This document shows, one piece after another, positions 1 through 6,231 of a DNA stretch of 8,195 nucleotides. Numbering within the stretch: position 1 is the first letter of the stretch; each line of letters starts with the position of its first letter. Below the pieces are notes generated by a model, which saw nothing but the letters and a program-made list of their open reading frames with translations, had not been told where the DNA came from and ran no database searches. Source of the DNA: an uncultured Prevotella sp. Its GTDB lineage: Bacteria; Bacteroidota; Bacteroidia; Bacteroidales; Bacteroidaceae. The position numbers and the translations under genes are program-made. The DNA is taken from assembly GCA_900550635.1 (NCBI GenBank), contig URSZ01000110.1, forward strand, positions 1 through 8,195, written 5' to 3'.

Positions 1-1
1 C

Positions 2-799
2 ACACAAAAGAAGTTCGACAACGCCGAAGCAGTTGCTTCGAATCTTAAGTCGGGCAAGTCTCTTTCAAAGCTGAACACTTCTGATATTCCCACCGAAAAC
101 ATTACTTCTATAGCAAAGGCAACAGGTATAGACGGCGGTTACGAGATGTCAGACACACCTATTTCTTTGAGCATGGACGCAAGCAATATGAATATGTTCA
201 AGGACAAGACAGGCTACTATTATGCGCCAATGTATTACGGAAACAATACATGGTACTACCGCGTAGACCGTGAAACGGCCGGACAACGCCTTCTCGGCGC
301 AGACAACTACAAGGAAAGCAAGTCGTTCTCTTTGAATGCGCACAATGGCCTCGAACTTGTCAAGAACAATCTTAAACCCGACGCAGACGCAGAGCTGTAC
401 AGCTTCGCCGATATTTACAGTGCAATAGAAGGCAACGACGGAAACATAGCCAATGCTGCAAATACCGAAGCTGTTAACCGGTTGAACGAAATCTTTACGA
501 AAGGACGCATAATCTATGTAATGGCTGAAGGACTTGCCACCAGCCAGGACAATTATATAGGCGAAGGTTCCGAGAACGTAGGCTTGGAACGCAACAAGAC
601 GCTTGCTTACAACCGTGCTTACACTGTTGTTAACTGGCTTAAAGGCAACGAAAAGTTCAGGAATGTTTCGAATAACGTATTTGCTGTAAATGCATTGGTT
701 AATCCTATTGTCAAAGTGGACGACAAGAGCGTTCAAGGACTTAATTCAAAACTCGGACGTTGCGTAAAAGTCAGGATTCATTTCGTAATCGACAAATAA
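2..799 (+). CDS. C-terminal part of an OmpA-like domain protein (5' end missing)
   Basis: The reading frame is open from base 2 to the TAA at 797-799, giving 265 visible residues, so the gene starts upstream of the window. The ATG at 146 lies inside this open frame and is probably internal. The C-terminal third resembles the OmpA/MotB peptidoglycan-binding fold. A strand IIYVMAEG is followed by a loop with TSQD, then N-K-T-L-A-Y-N-R-A-x-x-V-V-x-W-L (about 593-640), which matches the family pattern NxxLSxxRAxxVxxxL. Near the end comes GRCVKVRI (about 755-778), at the place of the usual NRRVEI. The Asp in the loop and the Arg of the RA pair sit where OmpA proteins contact diaminopimelate. Such proteins usually tether the outer membrane or a secretion complex to the cell wall in the periplasm. 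The first 150 visible residues, rich in Asn, Tyr and Asp, are not recognised. The fold call is moderately sure; the specific role is unknown. Confidence 0.62.
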   Translation, partial: TQKKFDNAEAVASNLKSGKSLSKLNTSDIPTENITSIAKATGIDGGYEMSDTPISLSMDASNMNMFKDKTGYYYAPMYYGNNTWYYRVDRETAGQRLLGADNYKESKSFSLNAHNGLELVKNNLKPDADAELYSFADIYSAIEGNDGNIANAANTEAVNRLNEIFTKGRIIYVMAEGLATSQDNYIGEGSENVGLERNKTLAYNRAYTVVNWLKGNEKFRNVSNNVFAVNALVNPIVKVDDKSVQGLNSKLGRCVKVRIHFVIDK

Positions 800-842
800 G
801 TAGGTTGGTATATATTTAAATCAACAAATATGCAGTAATTTT

Positions 843-878
843 ACAGGAGAAGTGTGCCGCACGGTATGCTTCTCCTGT
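843..878 (+). terminator. Hairpin after the OmpA-like gene, probable terminator
   Basis: A perfect 10-bp inverted repeat, ACAGGAGAAG (843-852) and CTTCTCCTGT (869-878), encloses a 16-nt loop and is followed by the T-rich TTGCATTTTA. It lies 43 nt after the stop of the upstream gene, which fits an intrinsic terminator. The second arm ends only 13 nt before the ATG at 892, so it may instead, or also, act as a leader hairpin affecting expression of the exporter gene. Confidence 0.6.
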
Positions 879-891
879 TTGCATTTTAGAA

Positions 892-2946
892 ATGGCAAGG
901 CAAAGTTTCGACAACGCGTTAATGGCCACCGAAATAGCTTCTCTAATTAAAGACGGGCATTCGGTTACTATTCCCGTAAAGGGGAATAGCATGACCCCCT
1001 TTTTGATTGAAGGGCGCGACTCTGTTACCTTGTCCCGTTGCAATGCCGACGAGTTGAAGCCCGGGGATGTAGTAATGGCACTCGCGGGAAATCAAGATAC
1101 TGTTGTGCTGCACCGCATTATAGCAAGGGAAGGAGAGTGGCTTACCTTGCAAGGGGACGGGAATCCTCTCATTACCGAAAAGGCGAATGTAAATGATGTT
1201 GTCGGCATAGCCGTGTCGTTTGTGCGTAAGGGTAAAACGTATGAAGCCGACAGTTTGCCGTGGCGTGCCTTTTCCTCATTTTGGATGAGCTCCGCCCGTC
1301 TCAGGCGTTTTGCAAGGAAACTGCATTGGCGCACGGCGTTCATGGGACAAACTACATGCGGACACAGAAAAGGAATATTCCTGAGCTGCCTTATAGGAAT
1401 AATATCCGTAGCTCTCTCCTTGTTGTTCATATACCTGTCTAAACTGCTGATAGATACTGCCACCGGACATGCGCAAAGTGCGCCGCTGCAAACGTGCGCC
1501 CTGCTGCTTATACTGATAGTAGTACTTCAGTTGCTTTGCGACGCCATAGACAGTTGGAACGGCGTGCGCGTCCAAATAGGAGCAGGAAACGCATTGCGTC
1601 ATCGCCTTTTTACACGTATCCTTCAAAGTGAATGGAGCGGGCCGGCACGTTTCCACACCGGAGACATGGTAAACCGTATAGAGCGCGACACTTCATCGGT
1701 TGTGAACTTGCTTACGGTTTCGCTGCCAAATTTCGTAATTATGGGTATACAGTTAATGGCGGCAATGGTGTTCTTCTGTTATTTGGATACATGGCTTCCG
1801 TTGATAATAATCGGTGTGTTCCCGTTCCTTTTAATAGGAAGTCGCTTTTACATGCGGCGCATGTATCGTTATACCCATAAGATAAGGAATACCGACAGCC
1901 GCATACAGTCGATTATACAGGAGAGCTTGCAACAGCGTACCGTAATAAAAGCCCTTGAACAGGACGAGCAGCACATAGGAAAGCTCGACGAGCAGCAAAC
2001 GTTACTGAAAAAACAGTTCATGCGCCGCACATATTTTTCCATTTCGTCGCGCACGTGCGTCTCCGCAGCTTTTGCGTGCGGTTACCTAATCGCTTTTTTG
2101 TGGGGAATAGACGGATTAAGCAAAGGGATAATAACATTCGGCACAATGGCTGCGTTCCTGCAACTGGTGGGAAAGATACAGCGCCCTTTGCTCGACCTGG
2201 CGCGCATGATACCCTCGCTTACCGAAGCTATAACCTCTATCGACCGCTTGCGCGAGTTGGAGACAATGCCAGCCGAAAGCAAGGAAAAGGCGGTATGTTT
2301 CGACAGTACGCCCGATGTCGTGATAAAAAACGTAACGTTCCGTTATGCGCAAGGCGACCGCCCGATATTTCGCGATTTCTCCTGCCGCTTTTCCGCCGGC
2401 AGCCGCGTTGCTATAGTCGGACAAACGGGGAAAGGCAAAACAACGCTCGTAAGACTGCTGTTGGCTCTTGTTTCGCCAGAACAGGGAAGTATAAGTCTCA
2501 GTGGCGGAGGGCTCACCGTGCCCGTGTCGCCGCAGACGCGTTGCAATTTTACGTATGTACCGCAAGGCAACACCCTGTTCAGCGGCACCATACGCGAGAA
2601 CCTGCTTATGGGCAACCCCTCTGCAAGCGATAAGGACATGCGGCAGGCTCTGCATACGGCAATGGCCGATTTCGTGTTTTCATATCCCGACCAATTGGAC
2701 ACACTCGTGGGAGAGCAGGGCGGAGGCTTGAGCGAAGGGCAGGCACAGCGCATAGCCATTGCGCGCGCATTGCTTCGAAACAGCCATATCATCCTGCTCG
2801 ACGAGGCCACGTCGGCACTCGATGAAGATACAGAGCGCGGCCTGGTTGCGAATCTCGAACGGGAGTATGCCGGAAAGACGTTTGTTTTCATTACACATCA
2901 TACTGCCGTTTCCGCAAAGTGCGACTTTGTAATACAAATTGATTAA
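892..2946 (+). CDS. S26-type peptidase domain fused to an ABC exporter (membrane domain + ATPase)
   Basis: This 684-residue protein has three parts. Residues about 1-125 resemble the S24/S26 peptidase fold of the Sec11-like Ser/His type: GNSMTP with Ser33, VVLHRI with His74, and LQGDGN with Asp89. There is no membrane anchor before this domain. Residues about 160-430 hold six probable membrane segments (near 161-187, 201-219, 277-297, 299-317, 388-408 and 412-427). Residues about 475-684 are a complete exporter ATPase: A-loop Tyr485, Walker A GQTGKGKT (510-517), Q-loop Gln558, VGEQG X-loop followed by signature LSEGQ (613-617), Walker B ILLDE ending in Asp637-Glu638, SALD D-loop and His669. 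It is a half-transporter, so a dimer is expected in the inner membrane. The architecture mirrors peptide exporters whose N-terminal C39 domain cuts leader peptides, so leader cleavage coupled to export is inferred, not shown. ATG 892 is the first ATG in the frame after a stop at 817; Met11 (922) is an alternative start. GC is visibly high (about 60% in a sampled line). Confidence 0.88.
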   Translation: MARQSFDNALMATEIASLIKDGHSVTIPVKGNSMTPFLIEGRDSVTLSRCNADELKPGDVVMALAGNQDTVVLHRIIAREGEWLTLQGDGNPLITEKANVNDVVGIAVSFVRKGKTYEADSLPWRAFSSFWMSSARLRRFARKLHWRTAFMGQTTCGHRKGIFLSCLIGIISVALSLLFIYLSKLLIDTATGHAQSAPLQTCALLLILIVVLQLLCDAIDSWNGVRVQIGAGNALRHRLFTRILQSEWSGPARFHTGDMVNRIERDTSSVVNLLTVSLPNFVIMGIQLMAAMVFFCYLDTWLPLIIIGVFPFLLIGSRFYMRRMYRYTHKIRNTDSRIQSIIQESLQQRTVIKALEQDEQHIGKLDEQQTLLKKQFMRRTYFSISSRTCVSAAFACGYLIAFLWGIDGLSKGIITFGTMAAFLQLVGKIQRPLLDLARMIPSLTEAITSIDRLRELETMPAESKEKAVCFDSTPDVVIKNVTFRYAQGDRPIFRDFSCRFSAGSRVAIVGQTGKGKTTLVRLLLALVSPEQGSISLSGGGLTVPVSPQTRCNFTYVPQGNTLFSGTIRENLLMGNPSASDKDMRQALHTAMADFVFSYPDQLDTLVGEQGGGLSEGQAQRIAIARALLRNSHIILLDEATSALDEDTERGLVANLEREYAGKTFVFITHHTAVSAKCDFVIQID

Positions 2947-3074
2947 CCGGCTTTATCATCCCAATACAGACAAACGGAACACGAATTTCAGGGTAAATTT
3001 ACGGCACGTTTTTATGCCCGAAAATGATAACTGAAATTCAGCTTGTTATACACAGCTGGGAGAAAAGAAAAAAA

Positions 3075-3127
3075 AGGTCTGAGAAATTTTAAAATATGTG
3101 CCTTGAATTTTGAAATTTCTCGGACCT
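3075..3127. repeat. Palindromic repeat and probable minus-strand terminator (repeat copy 1)
   Basis: The arms are 15 nt: 3075-3089 begins AGGTCTGAG and 3113-3127 ends CTCGGACCT. They pair perfectly except for one position, which is a G-U or A-C pair depending on strand, around a 23-nt loop. On the minus strand the hairpin is followed by eight T (complement of 3068-3075) and then CTTTTCT, a good intrinsic terminator for transcripts coming from the PqqD-like gene. On the plus strand it is followed by the weaker AATTTTA. The segment 3075-3111 is also similar (32 of 37 bases) to the reverse complement of 8144-8180, so it belongs to a repeat found at more than one place. Confidence 0.7.
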
Positions 3128-3283
3128 AATTTTACCCCCGTGAAAACCGGGAGAAAAATTGCAGACAAAAAAGACCGCAATTTATGTGAAAAATAATGTG
3201 ACGTGCCGTTTGCTGTTGTACATGCTTGACTGTAGCAGCTTTTTGTGCCGGCTTTAGAATCTAATTCAACTTTTTCATAACGC

Positions 3284-3330
3284 AATATGCACCTGCCATG
3301 GGAGAGTATCCCACGAGACAGGTGCATATT
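3284..3330. terminator. Long two-part hairpin just downstream of the PqqD-like gene
   Basis: A perfect 12-bp inverted repeat, AATATGCACCTG (3284-3295) and CAGGTGCATATT (3319-3330), encloses an inner stem TGGGA (3299-3303) with TCCCA (3309-3313). It begins 20 nt beyond the stop of the PqqD-like gene on the minus strand. The flanking T content is modest on both sides (CTTTTATG on plus, GCGTTATG on minus), so a bidirectional terminator or 3'-end-stabilising hairpin is likely. Confidence 0.6.
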
Positions 3331-3349
3331 CTTTTATGTCTGCCGGTCT

Positions 3350-3631
3350 TTATTCTACCGTAACTACTCCTTGCTCTTCCAACATTTTAATCAATGCCTT
3401 AACATCGGCCAAAGCCCGGGCATACTCCACGTCGTATTTCCCGGCTAAGCAATTTGCCAACGTTTCATACTCTACAGCCGAGCCGCGTTTTTGCAGCTCT
3501 TCAATAAGGTAAGCCGCCGTGTTGTTGAGCACAAGCATTTTCGAGAAGTTAATCTGTTCACCGTTACCTATAAGCACCTTCTCGCCCGCAATTTCGCGAA
3601 CAAGGAAATCTTTCTTTATCGTTGCTTTCAT
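3350..3631 (-). CDS. PqqD-like protein (RiPP recognition element)
   Basis: This 93-residue protein follows the PqqD family pattern throughout. It has FLVREIAGEKVLIG near the N-terminus, LVLNNTAAYLIEEL in the middle (matching the family's LNxTAxxIWExL), a helix leading to LAGKYDV, then ALADVKALIKMLEEQGVV at the end (matching DVxxxLxxLxxxGLV). PqqD-like domains form a winged-helix fold that binds the leader of a precursor peptide and presents it to a modifying enzyme or protease. It is full length for a free-standing family member and has no signal peptide, so it should act in the cytoplasm. It is the last gene of the minus-strand group, 73 nt after the lipoprotein gene, with a hairpin between them, and converges on the peptidase-exporter gene. 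Its likely client is the small peptide encoded at 5256-5050, by inference from position. No modifying enzyme that usually partners it is visible here. Confidence 0.82.
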   Translation of the reverse strand: MKATIKKDFLVREIAGEKVLIGNGEQINFSKMLVLNNTAAYLIEELQKRGSAVEYETLANCLAGKYDVEYARALADVKALIKMLEEQGVVTVE

Positions 3632-3648
3632 TCTTTATGGTTTAAACG

Positions 3649-3680
3649 AGAAAGGCTGTAGTTTTATCTACAGCCTTTCT
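3649..3680. terminator. Perfect 13-bp hairpin between lipoprotein and PqqD-like genes
   Basis: AGAAAGGCTGTAG (3649-3661) and CTACAGCCTTTCT (3668-3680) form a perfect stem with a 6-nt loop. It lies 24 nt after the lipoprotein stop and 17 nt before the PqqD-like start codon. The strong T-run (TCTG then eight T) follows it on the plus strand. In the direction of the flanking genes the 3' flank is only TCGTTTAAACC, so termination there may be partial, letting some transcription continue into the PqqD-like gene. Confidence 0.6.
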
Positions 3681-3704
3681 TCTGTTTTTTTTGATATATC
3701 TGTT

Positions 3705-5009
3705 TTAATAAGCTTTGAATACCACTTTTGAACCTTTTAACGTAACATCGCGTACACCATTTTTTACGTTTTTGGATAACATAGAAGCACCATTTGTATA
3801 TGCTCCAGCTGCTCCAGCATCACCTCCGGCTTCTTTCCAAGCTGTTTTAAATTGCTCTATGTCCATTAATAACCCCATGATGTAGAAACTATTGTTTTCT
3901 GGTGCTTGATATCCCGAACCTGCCAAATTAACTTTTGTACGTAATGCACCGTTATCGTCTAACAGCCAGTTATCATCAGGTCCTTCGGCACCACCAGTCC
4001 AATGCTTTATGTAAATATAAACATTAACATCCTGTCCCGTAACTGGCGTAAGTAACACATTACCATTCCCGCTTGTATAATAGCCATAACCGTCATAAGT
4101 AACATCAGCAGTTCCGAAACTTCTTGCAGCAATAGGTAAATATTTACTCTCATCTGGTGAACCTTGCTCATACAATGTGGAGTCTCCAGAAGTATAATAC
4201 CCTCCCGCTTTATCGCCTACTGATAGATTTTTACTTAAATCAAATGCATTAGTAAAACTATTACCTCCGACTTCTACTTTTATATACCATTCAGAAACAG
4301 GAGATCCCATAACGTCTTCAAATGTCTCTGAACTCATAATTGCAAATTGATGACCACTACCGCTTATCGTAATATCCTTTTTACTAAAAAACAAACCTAT
4401 TATCTTGAAGCCCGCGCAAGCACGTTGCATAGACAAATTATTGTTATTCCTTGTTAGATTTTCAATTGAATAATTCGAAGAGCTACGATAGATTTCTTTG
4501 TTTATATCTTTTTGCCGATGATATTTGAAGTCTGTTCCTTCTGAGGTAATTAGGTCATCTGGTAATTTCCAAACATTGTATTCTTCTGATGAAAAATAGA
4601 CACTATCACCTTCAGCAAGATATAATGATTCCGTAAGAAGATCACCATCCATATCAAGAGGTGTGATTGTCGCGTTTCCTGCTTCATCTACATCTATGTG
4701 ATAACGAAATCCTTTTTGGCATAACGTGTAGTCACAAATGTAGGGATAAGTGGGGAATTTAATAACTTCATCACTGCCTTTTTTGTGCATATAAATGTAT
4801 GACGGGTCGTAATTCTGGTCGAAATCACTTGCCTCACTGTTTAAACCTTTTGCTTGTATTATTGAGTTCCCTTTCTCTGTCTCAATGGCTACTTCGACTA
4901 TTTTATTACCGAAAAACTTTTCCTTATCGAAATTGTCATTGTCTGAGCAGGATGTAAAAACAACTGCACAGCATAATAGTCCTGTAATGATAAAATAAAA
5001 ACGTTTCAT
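3705..5009 (-). CDS. Predicted surface-exposed lipoprotein, family not recognised
   Basis: The 434-residue product starts with a lipoprotein signal peptide: KR, a hydrophobic core over residues 4-17, then lipobox FTSC with lipidated Cys21. The next residues, SDNDN, are acidic and resemble Bacteroidetes lipoprotein export signals that send lipoproteins to the cell surface, so an outer-membrane, outward-facing location is predicted. The rest looks beta-rich, with many Gly, Ser, Asn and Tyr. A short motif recurs, GGYYTSGDS and YGYYTSGNG, about 45 residues apart. I do not recognise the family; a fimbrillin-like adhesin or a receptor or immunity protein for the neighbouring peptide are guesses only. 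The gene follows the small peptide gene by 40 nt in the same direction, which suggests co-transcription. Its GC content is clearly lower (about 40% in a sampled line) than in the exporter gene, suggesting a different origin or weaker codon selection. Confidence 0.75.
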   Translation of the reverse strand: MKRFYFIITGLLCCAVVFTSCSDNDNFDKEKFFGNKIVEVAIETEKGNSIIQAKGLNSEASDFDQNYDPSYIYMHKKGSDEVIKFPTYPYICDYTLCQKGFRYHIDVDEAGNATITPLDMDGDLLTESLYLAEGDSVYFSSEEYNVWKLPDDLITSEGTDFKYHRQKDINKEIYRSSSNYSIENLTRNNNNLSMQRACAGFKIIGLFFSKKDITISGSGHQFAIMSSETFEDVMGSPVSEWYIKVEVGGNSFTNAFDLSKNLSVGDKAGGYYTSGDSTLYEQGSPDESKYLPIAARSFGTADVTYDGYGYYTSGNGNVLLTPVTGQDVNVYIYIKHWTGGAEGPDDNWLLDDNGALRTKVNLAGSGYQAPENNSFYIMGLLMDIEQFKTAWKEAGGDAGAAGAYTNGASMLSKNVKNGVRDVTLKGSKVVFKAY

Positions 5010-5049
5010 ATCAAGATTATTTCTAATATGTTACAAGTATATAAAGGCT

Positions 5050-5256
5050 TTATCTAGAACCATTGCGAGCCCATTCCCAGTCTCCTGTATAATCACTTCT
5101 TGTTTCTGTATTAGTGTGAGACGCTCCTCTGTCTATTGTTATACAATTGCTGAAACTATTGCAAACGGGTTGTACGCATATGTCTTCGTTGAAATCCCAG
5201 TCAACCACCTTTACGGAAGGCGTTGTATACTTCATTTTGGTCGTGTTTGTAGCCAT
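5050..5256 (-). CDS. Small Cys-containing peptide, candidate precursor peptide
   Basis: The 68-residue product starts MATNTTKMKY. The N-terminal part has Y-T-T-P-S-V-K-V-V-D-W-D followed by NEDICVQPVC. From memory, the Y-x-x-P...VV.. stretch followed by IC or IL recalls short peptides found widely in Bacteroidales, but I cannot check this. Cys lie at residues 27, 32 and 38; the C-terminal 30 residues are polar, rich in Thr, Ser, Asp and Arg, with a WEW near the end. There is no signal peptide or membrane segment, so export would need a dedicated transporter such as the one at 892-2946. I chose ATG 5256 because the longer reading starts with TTG at 5286, which overlaps the predicted -7 promoter box. 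Met18 of that longer frame (ATG at 5235) is a possible shorter start. Together with the lipoprotein and PqqD-like genes downstream it looks like the first gene of a small operon. The precursor role is inferred. Confidence 0.65.
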   Translation of the reverse strand: MATNTTKMKYTTPSVKVVDWDFNEDICVQPVCNSFSNCITIDRGASHTNTETRSDYTGDWEWARNGSR

Positions 5257-5283
5257 ATTTCTGTTTTTATATAGATTTTTGTG

Positions 5284-5291
5284 CAAAAATA
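5284..5291 (-). promoter_or_regulatory. Bacteroidetes-type -7 box for the small peptide gene
   Basis: Read on the minus strand, 5291-5284 is TATTTTTG, an exact match to TAnnTTTG. Transcription would begin a few bases beyond, leaving a leader of roughly 20 nt before ATG 5256. A clear TTTG -33 box at the expected distance was not found; the closest is a GTTTATT stretch about 20 nt upstream. Confidence 0.5.
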
Positions 5292-5427
5292 GCTATTTAC
5301 AATTGTATGAATAAACACTTACAAGGCTGAATGAGTGCCATTTAGTCACAAAGTGCATGGCAGGCAAATTATATGAGCCTCAGCAGGCTACAGTGCAAAG
5401 TTTGTCTTTAATACAATAGCAATAAAA

Positions 5428-5453
5428 AAGCGCAACCTTGTGCGGCTGCGCTT
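5428..5453 (-). terminator. Intrinsic terminator of the DUF4468 gene
   Basis: AAGCGCA (5428-5434) and TGCGCTT (5447-5453) form a GC-rich stem 21 nt beyond the stop of the DUF4468 gene. On the minus strand the stem runs directly into a run of T (complement of 5424-5429), then ATTG, the standard form of a factor-independent terminator. This separates the DUF4468 gene from the small peptide operon. Confidence 0.75.
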
Positions 5454-5474
5454 GCTCTTGTGTTATGGGTAATG

Positions 5475-6092
5475 TTACTCTTCCACTTCTTCGTAAATTA
5501 CCTTGCGAACTTTTTTCTTTCCTCCCGCTGCAAGATATGATTCTTCAAAAAGTTGGTCTTTCCTGTCTATGGTTTTTGTACGGAACTTTCCGCTCAGGCG
5601 TGACAGCTTCTTTCCTTTTTTTACCAATGCAGCTTCATCGGTAATCCATGACTCTGCGTCGTATTGGAAACCTCCGTTGCGTTCCTCTTCGTACAAGTAA
5701 CGGATATTCCTCATTGTAACAGTAAAACCGCCGTCCTTTATTTGATACAGCAACTGGTAGTAGCAGCGCGTATAGTCAGTTACCCACGCTTTGCGTTTAA
5801 AATACATGGTTTCCTCCATGTTTACGGCAATAAGGTTGTTTGCCTTGTCGTTAGTGGAGATTTTGCACTGCGGCAACGAGTTTTCGCTATGTATAAGCGC
5901 GTTTGCGTACGCAAGCAGTGAGTCAAAAATCTGCTCGCTTGTCTTGTTTTTCAGCGTATAGTCCTTAGAGAAAACAACCGCACCGTCAACTACAGGCACT
6001 GCTCCTGCTGCATACTTTTCCGGAATGCCGGACTTCTGGGCATTAAGCGCCAAAGGCAAAATGATTGCAAATAATAAAGCTATTTTTTTCAT
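5475..6092 (-). CDS. Secreted DUF4468-domain protein
   Basis: This 205-residue protein starts with a clean signal peptide: MKK, a hydrophobic core, then ALNAQ at about residues 15-19, where cleavage is likely. The start of the mature part, VPVVDGAVVFSKDYTLKN followed by SEQIFDSLLAYAN, is the usual entry to DUF4468, a Bacteroidetes family described with a TBP-like fold. The family region continues through TDYTRCYYQLLYQIKDGGFTV-type strands to about residue 130. The C-terminal tail (about 160-205) is rich in Lys and Glu and ends KVIYEEVEE. It is expected in the periplasm or outer membrane; no molecular function is known to me for this family. It has its own promoter and terminator, so it appears to be a single-gene unit between the two-component system and the peptide operon. 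Confidence 0.78.
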   Translation of the reverse strand: MKKIALLFAIILPLALNAQKSGIPEKYAAGAVPVVDGAVVFSKDYTLKNKTSEQIFDSLLAYANALIHSENSLPQCKISTNDKANNLIAVNMEETMYFKRKAWVTDYTRCYYQLLYQIKDGGFTVTMRNIRYLYEEERNGGFQYDAESWITDEAALVKKGKKLSRLSGKFRTKTIDRKDQLFEESYLAAGGKKKVRKVIYEEVEE

Positions 6093-6121
6093 AGTACATA
6101 TATTTTCTTATCAATTGAGAG

Positions 6122-6150
6122 CAAATTTAAGTAGAATTTCCGACAACAAA
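6122..6150 (-). promoter_or_regulatory. Promoter of the DUF4468 gene
   Basis: On the minus strand, TAAATTTG at 6129-6122 is an exact match to the Bacteroidetes -7 consensus TAnnTTTG. A TTTG at 6150-6147 lies 17 nt upstream as a possible -33 box, slightly closer than the usual spacing of about 19-21. The predicted leader to ATG 6092 is about 25 nt. Confidence 0.6.
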
Positions 6151-6231
6151 CCCGATATATTTCTTAAAAAAGCAAGACTCGCGGTTTCTGTATCGGCTAA
6201 TATAATTTAAGATACCCTAAAAAGAATTGCG

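Larger units (their letters stand above)
2947..3349. other. Non-coding convergent intergenic region rich in inverted repeats
   Basis: No convincing gene lies in these 403 bases between the convergent exporter and PqqD-like genes. The region holds the palindromic repeat at 3075-3127, a smaller stem with AAATTGC at 3156-3162 and GCAATTT at 3177-3183, and the long hairpin at 3284-3330. Looser elements include GAATTTCAG at 2983-2991 facing CTGAAATTC at 3031-3039, and ACGGCACGT at 3001-3009 facing ACGTGCCGT at 3201-3209. Nine-base matches over this length can arise by chance. The region mainly appears to end transcription from both sides. Confidence 0.6.

Noticed and set aside
146..799. ATG 146 as the true start of the OmpA-like protein.
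   Set aside because: The same frame is open back to base 2 with plausible protein sequence, and there is no signal peptide after 146.
892..1270. N-terminal domain of the exporter as a C39 protease or a LexA/UmuD-like Ser/Lys peptidase.
   Set aside because: There is no C39 Cys motif, and the second catalytic position is His in VLHRI rather than Lys, which points to the Sec11-like S26 type.
2947..3256. Direct repeat CCGGCTTTA at 2947-2955 and 3248-3256 as a target-site duplication of an inserted element.
   Set aside because: The sequences just inside the repeats are not inverted copies of each other, and a 9-base match can arise by chance.
3046..3327. 93-residue minus-strand frame in the convergent intergenic region.
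   Set aside because: It runs through two hairpins and the repeat, has low-complexity Phe runs and resembles no family I know.
5257..5286. N-terminal extension of the small peptide from a TTG at 5286.
   Set aside because: The TTG overlaps the predicted -7 box TATTTTTG (5291-5284), so it would not be on the transcript; ATG 5256 is a better start.
5374..5390. Small hairpin AGCCT-CAGC-AGGCT upstream of the peptide promoter as a regulatory site.
   Set aside because: It is only five base pairs and has no supporting context.
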